DNA of 8,052 bases, from the NCBI GenBank assembly GCA_027062985.1, contig JAMOSR010000055.1, positions 1-8,052 on the forward strand, read 5' to 3'. This DNA is from Nautiliaceae bacterium. Its GTDB lineage: Bacteria > Campylobacterota > Campylobacteria > Campylobacterales > Nautiliaceae. A program made the translations under genes and the position numbers. This document shows positions 1 through 6,344 of this stretch, one piece after another. The first letter of the stretch is position 1, and each line of letters begins with the position of its first letter. The notes under the pieces were generated by a model. The model searched no databases, was not told the origin of the DNA, and saw only the letters and a list, made by a program, of their open reading frames with translations.

Positions 1-606
1 GGCTTTATACTTCTTTTTATAATAGGATGTTCTCAAAAGTCATCCTTAACAAACGCATCTAATTTAACGGCAAACGCGATTCATTCAAAAATATACAAGG
101 CCGTTCAGGATAACAATCTTGACGACGCTGATAATCTGTTTTTATCTCTTGACGCTCAATATCCCTCTTCCATTTATATCAAACCTGACCTTTTAATCCT
201 TTTTTTAGCCCATATGCAAAACGAAGAATATAAACTGGCCAAATTTTATATAGGCGAATACGAAAAAAGATTTGCAGGCATTGAGGAAATTCCATGGTGC
301 GAATACCAAAAAATCAAAGCCGATTTTTTTGATTATCAAAACGCATATACCGACCAGGGAAAACTTTTAAATCTTATTGAAGAATGCGAAAATTTCAAAG
401 AAAACTTTTCTTCTTCAAAATATATTTACGAAGTAAACACCATACATGCAAAAGCTCTCTTGACAAAAAAATATCTTGATGATAAAATATATAAGCTTTA
501 TAAAAAACTCGACAAACCAAAAGCTGCAAAACAATATAAAACCGCAATACCTAAAAACTCAAAAGAACCTGTAGTTCCATGGTATAAAAAAATATTTTAC
601 TGGTAA
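1..606 (+). CDS. bamD: Outer membrane protein assembly factor BamD-like lipoprotein (5' end outside window)
   Basis: The frame is open from base 1, and the 201 visible residues begin with the end of a lipoprotein signal peptide: GFILLFIIGC, with the lipobox Cys at codon 10 (28-30). The true start therefore lies only a few codons before the window, and the internal ATG at 214 is not the start. The rest is hydrophilic and helical, with Tyr/Leu/Ala-rich stretches like the TPR repeats of BamD. It ends with the family-like pattern of a helix (about residues 140-185) containing KPKAAKQYK. BamD is the lipoprotein of the Bam complex, which folds beta-barrel proteins into the outer membrane from the periplasmic face. 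It lies 8 bases before lon, an arrangement I recall from Campylobacter. Lipoprotein status is clear from the sequence; the BamD name rests on the TPR-like character and the lon neighbour. Confidence 0.8.
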   Translation, partial: GFILLFIIGCSQKSSLTNASNLTANAIHSKIYKAVQDNNLDDADNLFLSLDAQYPSSIYIKPDLLILFLAHMQNEEYKLAKFYIGEYEKRFAGIEEIPWCEYQKIKADFFDYQNAYTDQGKLLNLIEECENFKENFSSSKYIYEVNTIHAKALLTKKYLDDKIYKLYKKLDKPKAAKQYKTAIPKNSKEPVVPWYKKIFYW

Positions 607-610
607 GGAG
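605..610 (+). promoter_or_regulatory. Ribosome binding site of lon
   Basis: AAGGAG lies 4 bases before the lon ATG and overlaps the TAA stop of the preceding gene. This supports the start at 615 and coupled translation of the two genes. Confidence 0.85.
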
Positions 611-614
611 AAAC

Positions 615-2939
615 ATGACACTTGAAAACTACAACGAACTTCCTGCTGAAATTCCTGTTTTAGTAGAAAAAGAGCTTATATATCCTTTTATGATTATTCC
701 TATTTTTCTTGAAAAAAAAGAAGATATTATAGCCGTTCAAAAAGCTATTAACGACCATTCTTTACTTTTCATATCAATAAAAGACGAACCGGAAACCTAC
801 GGAACGATAGGAACCATTATAAGAAAAGTAACATTGCCCGAAGGCAGGGTTAAGATTCTCTTTCAGGGGCTTGAGAGAGGAAAAATTTTAGAAATAACGG
901 ATAAAAACCCCACTATGGCAATAGTAGACAAGGTAGAAGTCGTAAAATCCTCAAAAAAAGAGATAAAAGCACTGCTTGAAACGTTAAAAGAGCATATAAT
1001 AGCCTTAAGCGAACTTAATCCTTTTTTTCCTAAAGATTTCGTAAAAATAATAGACTCAAACAGCGATGCCAACAGAATTGTAGATATTATTGCCAGCTCG
1101 CTCAAACTTCCTGCCGAAAAAGGGTATGAGCTTTTTAAAGAAATAGATACAAAAGAGAGAGTAATAAAACTCATTCATTTTATTTTAGAAGAAATCGAAT
1201 CTATAAAAATAAAAAACGAGCTCTCAAGAAAAGTTATGGAACAGGTCCAGGAGGCAAACAGAGAGCATCTTCTAAAACAGCAGTTAAAACTCATCCAACA
1301 AGAACTCGGTATGACAAACGAACTTGAAGAAGAGATAAAAGAGTACAGGGAAAAACTTGAAAAACTAAAACCATGTATGAAAGAAGACGCTTACAAAGAG
1401 ATAAAAAAACAGATTGACCGCCTCTCAAGAATGCATCCTGACAGCGCTGAGGCGACAACCGCTCAAAACTATATAGAATGGGCCCTTGAAATTCCTTTTT
1501 GCAACTATGCAAAAGAAGATTTCGACATAAGCGAACTTAAAGAAAGACTTGATAAAGACCACTACGGGCTTAAAAAACCAAAAGAAAGAATAATTGAATA
1601 TTTTGCCGCAAAAGAACTTGCCAAAAAAAGAGGAGAAGAATTTAGCGGAGCGACTTTATGTTTTGTGGGACCTCCGGGGGTTGGTAAAACAAGCTTAGCT
1701 AATTCGATAGCAAAAGCCCTTGAGAGAAACCTGGTCAGAATAGCTCTTGGAGGCCTTGAAGACGTAAATGAACTCAGAGGTCACAGAAGAACTTATATAG
1801 GAGCAATGCCTGGACGCATAGCGCAGGGAATTATAAACGCCAAGCAGATGAATCCCGTTATGGTCCTTGACGAAATAGACAAAATCTCAAGATACAGGGG
1901 AGACCCGACTGCCGTGCTTTTAGAAATCCTAGACCCTGAACAAAATACAAATTTCAGAGACCTTTATCTTAATTTTGATTTGGATTTAAGCAAAGTGTTA
2001 TTTATAGCAACGGCAAACGACCCAAGCACCATTCCGGCACCTCTTAGAGACAGAATGGAGATGATTTTTGTAGGCAGCTATACGCCGCAGGAAAAGTTCG
2101 AAATTGCAAAAAGATACCTGATTCCTCAGGAAATGAAAAAACATTCTCTTAAAAAAAGCGAAATACAAATAAGCGATGCGGCATTAAAAGAAATAATAGA
2201 CAAATATACAAAAGAAGCGGGAGTTAGAAACCTAAGAAGAGTAATAGCAAAAATTATGAGAAAAGCCGCTATAAAAATACTTGAAGGTGAAAAACAGATA
2301 AGAATAACCCTTAAAAACCTTAAAGAATTTCTGGACAAACCTCTTTACGAATCTGAAACTGTTGATAAAAAAGACAAAATAGGAGTCGTAAACGGTCTTG
2401 CATGGACACCGGTTGGAGGAGACGTACTAAAAGTTGAAGCTGTAAAATATAAAGGAAAAGGACAGGTAATTTTAACAGGACAGCTTGGTGATGTTATGAA
2501 AGAATCGGCTCATATAGCTTTTACGCTTATTAAAGTTCTTATCGATACGAAAAAAATAAAACCGAAAGAGCGTTCAAAAGAGCCTGTTTATTATAAATAT
2601 AACGTTCATATACACGTCCCGGAAGGCGCTATACCAAAAGACGGACCGAGTGCCGGAATTACGATGGCAACGGCAATAGCCAGTATTTTCAGTGAAAAAA
2701 AAGTAAAAGCCGATGTGGCAATGACGGGAGAAATTACCCTTAGCGGGGATGTTTTGCCAATAGGAGGCTTAAAAGAAAAATTAATAGCCGCTTATAAAGC
2801 AAAAATTAAAAAAGTTTTAATACCGGAAAAAAACTTTAAAAGAGACCTTGACGACATTCCTGAAGAGGTAAAAGAAGGTCTTGAAATAGTACCTGTAAAA
2901 AGAATCGAAGAAGTTTTAGACCATGCCCTAGTAAAATGA
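615..2939 (+). CDS. lon: ATP-dependent protease Lon
   Basis: A complete LonA-type protease of 774 residues (E. coli Lon has 784). It degrades misfolded and short-lived regulatory proteins in the cytoplasm, as a hexamer. Domains in order: an N-terminal substrate-binding domain (about 10-200) followed by a helical coiled region, the AAA+ module, and the C-terminal serine protease domain (about 590-770). Visible motifs are Walker A GPPGVGKT at 352-359, Walker B VLDEID with Asp419-Glu420, sensor 1 Asn468 in IATAND, and sensor 2 Arg542 in GVRNLRR. The protease dyad is Ser679 in DGPSAG and Lys722 in GGLKEK. These numbers coincide with those of the E. coli dyad, so the spacing is canonical. The N-terminal segment is more divergent than the rest. 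The start at 615 is supported by AAGGAG. The stop overlaps the flgA start by four bases (ATGA). Confidence 0.98.
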   Translation: MTLENYNELPAEIPVLVEKELIYPFMIIPIFLEKKEDIIAVQKAINDHSLLFISIKDEPETYGTIGTIIRKVTLPEGRVKILFQGLERGKILEITDKNPTMAIVDKVEVVKSSKKEIKALLETLKEHIIALSELNPFFPKDFVKIIDSNSDANRIVDIIASSLKLPAEKGYELFKEIDTKERVIKLIHFILEEIESIKIKNELSRKVMEQVQEANREHLLKQQLKLIQQELGMTNELEEEIKEYREKLEKLKPCMKEDAYKEIKKQIDRLSRMHPDSAEATTAQNYIEWALEIPFCNYAKEDFDISELKERLDKDHYGLKKPKERIIEYFAAKELAKKRGEEFSGATLCFVGPPGVGKTSLANSIAKALERNLVRIALGGLEDVNELRGHRRTYIGAMPGRIAQGIINAKQMNPVMVLDEIDKISRYRGDPTAVLLEILDPEQNTNFRDLYLNFDLDLSKVLFIATANDPSTIPAPLRDRMEMIFVGSYTPQEKFEIAKRYLIPQEMKKHSLKKSEIQISDAALKEIIDKYTKEAGVRNLRRVIAKIMRKAAIKILEGEKQIRITLKNLKEFLDKPLYESETVDKKDKIGVVNGLAWTPVGGDVLKVEAVKYKGKGQVILTGQLGDVMKESAHIAFTLIKVLIDTKKIKPKERSKEPVYYKYNVHIHVPEGAIPKDGPSAGITMATAIASIFSEKKVKADVAMTGEITLSGDVLPIGGLKEKLIAAYKAKIKKVLIPEKNFKRDLDDIPEEVKEGLEIVPVKRIEEVLDHALVK

Positions 2940-3526
2940 TATTTCTTATTTTACCCCTTTTTCTTTTTGCTTCGGTAAAAGAGGAAATTGTAAATTTTTA
3001 CAAAAAAACCTATCCTAAAATAAACATTATTTCTATAACATCAAACAAACCTTTTCCAAAAACATATAAAAGTATAAAAATACTGCTTTGTGCAAAATCA
3101 GCCTCAGGCAATATACTTATAGACAAAAAATATTATTTTATAAGAATAAAAGCCACTATCCCCGTTTATAAGGCTTTAAAGATAATAAAACAAAACTCAC
3201 CCATAATCCCGGGGGTAAACGTAAAAAAAGAAACGGTTAAATTCAGATATTTTTATTCCCCTCCCCTCTCTCAAATCCCTAAAAATCTAATAGCTTCCAA
3301 AATAATAGGGAAAAATGCCGTAATAAATAAATCAAACACAAAAATTTCCCCGGACGTTTTGAAAAACTCCACTGTTTCGGTCATAATATCATCATCCAAT
3401 ATTCAGATATATTCAAAAGCAAAAGCTTTAAAAGACGGAAACATAGGAGATACTATACCAATAGAAATGAACAAAAAGATATTTAAAGCAAAAATAATCG
3501 ACAAAAATAGTGTCAGCATTGAATGA
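2936..3526 (+). CDS. flgA: Flagellar basal body P-ring formation chaperone FlgA
   Basis: 196 residues. FlgA is a periplasmic chaperone needed to assemble the P-ring (FlgI) around the flagellar rod. The N-terminus is a short hydrophobic export signal (residues 1-12, ending LFA before SVKEE), unusual in having no Lys or Arg before the hydrophobic stretch. The middle and C-terminal part has the SAF-like layout of the family: a segment around LIASKIIGKNAVINKS followed by the typical end with VSVIISSSNIQIYSKAKAL, then GNIGDTIPIE and a final short beta segment. The ATG overlaps the lon stop (ATGA), has no good Shine-Dalgarno, and no upstream in-frame start codon was found nearby; translation is probably coupled to lon. 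In Campylobacter jejuni I recall flgA lying just before ubiX-coaD-tmk; here a reverse-strand gene separates flgA from ubiX. Confidence 0.88.
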   Translation: MIFLILPLFLFASVKEEIVNFYKKTYPKINIISITSNKPFPKTYKSIKILLCAKSASGNILIDKKYYFIRIKATIPVYKALKIIKQNSPIIPGVNVKKETVKFRYFYSPPLSQIPKNLIASKIIGKNAVINKSNTKISPDVLKNSTVSVIISSSNIQIYSKAKALKDGNIGDTIPIEMNKKIFKAKIIDKNSVSIE

Positions 3527-3566
3527 AAAAAAATTTTTTAACATTATCTAGTCAGTACCGTGAAAC

Positions 3567-4019
3567 TTAAAACTTTTTCGTAAGCCACATAACAAAAAAA
3601 TTCTCACCGCTGTTTGGTTTTTTTATACCTCCGTTTGAAAAATGAATAAAACCAAATAATAAAGAATAATTTTCATTAAAATTATATCCCACTCTTATTC
3701 TGTCTTTAAACTGATAATGAGTAGAAAGATGAGGGGTAGTATGTGTAATATAACACAAACTTATATCACATTTTATAAACAGTTTATCTCCAAATTTTAT
3801 CCCCTCTCCCACTGCAGCAAAACCCGAACCGTATTTCCCGTTCCACCCTCCAAGCGCCAAAGTAGTATAAGTGGGAAGATTTTTTATGGGAGTGTCCTTT
3901 TCATAAAAAACGTCTAAAAATTTTTTATTAAAACTATCCGGGGAAAAACCAATTTCTACACCCAAATTTTTAGAAAAAAGTAAAACTGGTAAAAACATTA
4001 AAAAAAATCTTTTTTTCAA
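3567..4019 (-). CDS. PagL-like outer membrane lipid A 3-O-deacylase
   Basis: A small outer-membrane beta-barrel candidate of 150 residues. The C-terminus carries the PagL signature: FIHFSNGG followed by KPNSGENF. Taking the TTG start, His126 and Ser128 of HxSN and Glu139 of GEN line up with the His-Ser-Glu triad reported for Pseudomonas PagL, which removes the 3-O acyl chain of lipid A. The upstream part has alternating hydrophobic segments rich in Gly, Tyr and Phe, as expected for barrel strands, and the protein ends in aromatic Phe. I chose TTG at 4017-4019 over the more distal ATG at 4079. It has AAGGA five bases upstream and starts the protein with KKRFFLMFLPVLLFSKNLG, a proper signal peptide, whereas the longer form adds an odd 20-residue front. 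The gene is convergent with flgA and divergent from ubiX, so it interrupts the flgA-ubiX order. The family call is firm; the substrate is inferred. Confidence 0.78.
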   Translation of the reverse strand: MKKRFFLMFLPVLLFSKNLGVEIGFSPDSFNKKFLDVFYEKDTPIKNLPTYTTLALGGWNGKYGSGFAAVGEGIKFGDKLFIKCDISLCYITHTTPHLSTHYQFKDRIRVGYNFNENYSLLFGFIHFSNGGIKKPNSGENFFVMWLTKKF

Positions 4020-4082
4020 ATTCTTCCTTTCAACATAAAAATAATGTATTATTTTTAAAATAATAACAAAAAAAGGCAAAAA
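4020..4082. promoter_or_regulatory. Divergent intergenic region with overlapping palindromes, possible operator/promoter
   Basis: This is the only divergent gap in the window and should hold promoters for the PagL-like gene and ubiX. Perfect inverted arms TAAAAATAAT (4036-4045) and ATTATTTTTA (4048-4057) are separated by GT. A second dyad overlaps it: TATTATTTT (4047-4055) and AAAATAATA (4057-4065) around one T. The three half-sites alternate in direction and the two dyad centres are about 9.5 bases apart, close to one helical turn. TAAAAT at 4056-4061 is a reasonable -10 for ubiX and overlaps both dyads. The half-site AATAAT/ATTATT resembles the Helicobacter Fur-box half, but the region is almost all A/T, so chance dyads are easy. 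A weak AAGG (4073-4076) precedes the ubiX ATG. Confidence 0.4.
4025..4029 (-). promoter_or_regulatory. Ribosome binding site selecting the TTG start of the PagL-like gene
   Basis: On the minus strand AAGGA is followed by five bases (AGAAT) and then TTG. The alternative ATG at 4079 has no comparable signal and would add 20 residues before the signal peptide. Confidence 0.6.
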
Positions 4083-4601
4083 ATGAAAAAAGTTTTAATA
4101 TGCGTAAGCGGTGCAAGCGGAGCATCTCTTGGAATAAAACTTTATAATTTAATTCCTTCAAAATACGAAAGATATCTAATACTAAGCGAACATGCAAAAA
4201 CAGTGCTTGAAAAAGAAGAAGGCTTTTTCCTAAACGACGATATAGCAGCTCCTCCGGCAAGCGGAAGTTTTGGAATAGATATAACGTTTATAGTCCCCTG
4301 CAGTATGAATACACTCGCAAAAATATCGGTAGGAATAGCCGATAATCTTATAACCCGCGCCGCCTCGGTAGCCATAAAAGAAAAGAAAAAACTTATAATA
4401 GCCCCAAGAGAAATGCCTTTTAGCGAAACATATCTTGAACATATGCTTAAACTCTCGCGATTTCAAAATGTTATAATTGCACCTCCGGTATTCGGATATT
4501 ACAACAAGCCTGAAAAAATAGAAGATATAGAAATGTTTTTAATAGGAAAATGGTTTGATTTAGCCGGTATCGAAAACGAACTTTTTAAAAGGTGGAAATA
4601 G
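4083..4601 (+). CDS. ubiX: Flavin prenyltransferase UbiX
   Basis: 172 residues. UbiX joins dimethylallyl phosphate to FMN to make prenyl-FMN, the cofactor of UbiD-type decarboxylases, and so serves quinone or aromatic acid metabolism in the cytoplasm. The N-terminal flavin-binding motif is VSGASGAS (Gly10-Ala11-Ser12-Gly13). The central signature is PCSMNTLAKISVGIADNLI followed by RAASVAIKEKKKLIIAPRE, with Arg109-Glu110-Met111-Pro112 matching the family's REtP motif. APPVFGYYNKP completes the usual pattern near the end. It is shorter than the usual 185-200 residues, with compact loops, but all the motifs are there. The last codons, KRWK, lie in the first copy of a 15-base repeat, and the TAG stop shares its G with the GTG start of the next gene. 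Before the insert arrived, ubiX probably ran directly into coaD with a TAATG overlap. Confidence 0.93.
   Translation: MKKVLICVSGASGASLGIKLYNLIPSKYERYLILSEHAKTVLEKEEGFFLNDDIAAPPASGSFGIDITFIVPCSMNTLAKISVGIADNLITRAASVAIKEKKKLIIAPREMPFSETYLEHMLKLSRFQNVIIAPPVFGYYNKPEKIEDIEMFLIGKWFDLAGIENELFKRWK
4586..4600 (+). repeat. Left copy of 15-base direct repeat flanking the two-gene insert
   Basis: taaaaggtggaaata, identical to 6330-6344. It encodes the last ubiX residues and contains AGGTGG (4590-4595), which is five bases before the GTG at 4601 and acts as that gene's ribosome binding site. The base after the repeat differs (g here, a in the right copy), followed by tg in both. Confidence 0.92.
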
Positions 4602-5965
4602 TGAAGTTTAAATTAACGTTAGCTAAAATAGATGAAGCAGAATTTGAAATAAAACCGTTAACAATATTTGTAGGACAAAACGGAACAAATAAAAGTTATG
4701 TTGCCCATACCGTATATGAACTAAATAATTTTAATTTGAATAGTCAAATATTTGAAGAAATCAAAAATTCTCTAAATATTGAACAAAAAAAAATTATTGA
4801 ATATATAAATAAAAATAAAATAAAAGAGAGTGATTTAAATATTGATATTGATGTTAATGAAAATGAAATTATTTTAGAAAAGCAATTAGAGATTAAAGTA
4901 GATAAGGAAATTTACCAAATTACCGAAAAGTTAAAAAATATTTTAGAAAATTTGTTAATTAAACATCTAAACAATACATTCAATTCAGAAGAAAATATTT
5001 TAAAATATATTGAAATTAAAGATAATATCAACCTAAATGAAAAAATAACAATTAGATTTATCTATAAAAAAGACCAAAATAAAGAAGATATCATTATAAA
5101 TTACTTCTTATTATACCTAATAAAAAAATTAATTAACTTTAAAATTTCACAAAAAACTTTCTATTTCCCGGCTTCAAGAACCGGTTTTGTATTAGCTTTT
5201 GATGAAATAGTATCTGGACTGTTTAGAGATAAACTCGGAGGAACTCCAACAAACACAAAATTAACAAAACCTACAAAAGAGTTTTTACAAAATTTTGCGG
5301 ATATTAAAATAGGAAAATTTGAAGACAATGACTTTCTTACTTTAGGTTTAATACATAAAAATAATAATGACCCAAATATAACTAAATTAATTGAATATAT
5401 TGAAAATAACATAATACATGGAGTAATAAAAGAAAAAAAAGAGCATAACTACACAAAATATTATCTTAATACAAACAATAAAAATTTAGAACTGCACATA
5501 ACCTCCTCAGCCACTGTTGAGTTACTCCCTATTATTGTGTTTTTAAAACATTTTGTAACACTAAAAGATAAACTATTAATTATTGAAGAACCAGAAGCCC
5601 ACCTACACCCAAAAGCACAAATTCATATAGCAAGATTTATAGCTTTAATGGTAAATTACGGAATAAAAGTTTTAATAACCACTCATAGTGATTATATAAT
5701 AAACGAATTAAACAATCTAATAAAATTAAATTTCATAAAAAATGACAAACAACAAAAATATTTCAAACAAAACAATTTATCCAAAGATTTTTGTCTTAAT
5801 CCAAGTGAAATTTCTGCGTATTTATTTAAAGAGGATAAAAATAAAGTGCAAGTTAAAAAATTGGATATTGACGAATATGGTATCAGTAATGAAAATATTG
5901 ATGAAGTGTTAGACGAACTTACAGAAAATGCAATTAAATTAAACGAATGGATAGAAAATGGATAA
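4601..5965 (+). CDS. AAA/ABC-type ATPase (AAA_15/OLD-like), variant Walker A
   Basis: 454 residues. A single-chain ATPase of the RecF/SMC/OLD-like kind: Walker A GQNGTNKS at 25-32 right after a beta hairpin, a long charged, probably helical insertion (about 40-180), the segment FPASRTGF (PASRTG 190-195), then a signature-like SSATVELLP at 302-310. Walker B is LLIIEEPEAHLHP with Glu329-Glu330-Pro331-Glu332, and the switch His is in TTHSD (His362). A C-terminal extension follows (NPSEISAYLF and after). In the Walker A, Asn replaces the Gly before the Lys, and in the signature Ala replaces Gly. I start it at GTG 4601, not at the in-frame GTG 4592, because AGGTGG lies five bases before 4601 while 4592 lies inside that motif. 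It overlaps the next gene by 8 bases. Such ATPases often power nuclease partners in phage defence; that role here is inferred. Confidence 0.88.
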   Translation: MKFKLTLAKIDEAEFEIKPLTIFVGQNGTNKSYVAHTVYELNNFNLNSQIFEEIKNSLNIEQKKIIEYINKNKIKESDLNIDIDVNENEIILEKQLEIKVDKEIYQITEKLKNILENLLIKHLNNTFNSEENILKYIEIKDNINLNEKITIRFIYKKDQNKEDIIINYFLLYLIKKLINFKISQKTFYFPASRTGFVLAFDEIVSGLFRDKLGGTPTNTKLTKPTKEFLQNFADIKIGKFEDNDFLTLGLIHKNNNDPNITKLIEYIENNIIHGVIKEKKEHNYTKYYLNTNNKNLELHITSSATVELLPIIVFLKHFVTLKDKLLIIEEPEAHLHPKAQIHIARFIALMVNYGIKVLITTHSDYIINELNNLIKLNFIKNDKQQKYFKQNNLSKDFCLNPSEISAYLFKEDKNKVQVKKLDIDEYGISNENIDEVLDELTENAIKLNEWIENG

Positions 5966-6332
5966 TATCCCTACCAAAAAAGAGTGCAAAGAACACGAAT
6001 GTAAAATTGATAAAAAAAATATAGGAATTATTTATAACCCTGAAAAAAAATTTAACGTAAAAATGTGTGATTGCATTATAAAATGTGAAAATAATAAATT
6101 TATTATTATTGAAATATTATGCGGAACATTAACATTAAAAGAATTTAAAGACAAATTAAATCAAATAAAAAATTGCGAAAAAATATTAAGCAAAAATAAC
6201 ATCAAAGCACCGAAATATTTAATTTATAAAAAGAAAGAAAAAAGAGATGGCGAACTGATAAATAAACTATTATTAAAAGAAAAAAATTTACAATTAAAAG
6301 CTTATACAAATCAAGCAATAAAAATATGCTAA
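5958..6332 (+). CDS. Small Cys-rich protein of unknown function, partner of the ATPase; faint nuclease-like pattern
   Basis: 124 residues; I do not recognise a named family. The start ATG overlaps the ATPase stop by 8 bases, so the two are translationally coupled and likely act together. It has eight Cys: Cys10 and Cys15 with His13 near the start (CKEHEC), Cys37, Cys39 and Cys43 (CDCIIKC), Cys55, Cys73 and Cys124, enough to imagine a metal site. The region 37-70 reads as beta strand with Asp38, turn, beta strand ending in Glu52 (FIIIEILCG), then a helix with KLNQIKN. This resembles the D...ExK core of PD-(D/E)XK nucleases, but the Lys position is Leu54, so it could be a diverged or inactive fold or a chance match. 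About a quarter of the residues are Lys. The TAA stop uses the first bases of the right 15-base repeat. Strongly AT-rich, like the ATPase gene. Confidence 0.75.
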   Translation: MDNIPTKKECKEHECKIDKKNIGIIYNPEKKFNVKMCDCIIKCENNKFIIIEILCGTLTLKEFKDKLNQIKNCEKILSKNNIKAPKYLIYKKKEKRDGELINKLLLKEKNLQLKAYTNQAIKIC

Positions 6333-6344
6333 AAGGTGGAAATA
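6330..6344 (+). repeat. Right copy of 15-base direct repeat flanking the insert
   Basis: taaaaggtggaaata, identical to 4586-4600. Its first three bases are the stop codon of the small insert gene. AGGTGG at 6334-6339 is the coaD ribosome binding site, five bases before its ATG. Confidence 0.92.

Larger units (their letters stand above)
4601..6344 (+). other. Candidate horizontally acquired two-gene cassette inserted at the ubiX/coaD junction
   Basis: The segment, taken with its right-hand repeat copy, is 1744 bases long and holds exactly two overlapping genes. It is bounded by a perfect 15-base direct repeat, as expected if a target sequence was duplicated or if recombination used it. Sampled 60-base lines contain 8 G/C (4801-4860) and 10 G/C (6001-6060), against 28 (4321-4380, ubiX) and 26 (6601-6660, coaD). 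Isoleucine codons are 17 ATA, 2 ATT, 1 ATC in ubiX but 8, 8, 2 in the small insert gene. No transposase, integrase or terminal inverted repeats are visible, so the mechanism is unknown. With no promoter evident, it is likely expressed from the ubiX transcript. Confidence 0.7.

Noticed and set aside
3526..3566. A8/T6 tract (3526-3539) and short gap between flgA and the PagL-like gene as a bidirectional terminator
   Set aside because: There is no G/C-rich stem; an A-run followed by a T-run is weak evidence in such AT-rich DNA. The rest of the gap shows no hairpin I can support.
4020..4079. Longer ATG-initiated form of the PagL-like protein from 4079
   Set aside because: It adds 20 residues before a normal signal peptide, lacks a ribosome binding site and would fill the whole divergent promoter region.
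4030..4466. Reverse-strand open frames across ubiX, and similar ones across lon, the ATPase gene and coaD
   Set aside because: They lie fully or mostly over strong, recognisable plus-strand genes, have no ribosome binding sites or family features, and read as low-complexity shadows.
4592..4600. Alternative upstream GTG start at 4592 for the ATPase
   Set aside because: It lies inside the AGGTGG motif and has no Shine-Dalgarno of its own; 4601 has ideal spacing.
4601..6329. Terminal inverted repeats or a transposase marking the insert as an insertion sequence
   Set aside because: The ends (starting gtgaagttt and ending aatatgct) are not complementary, and neither protein resembles a transposase or integrase.
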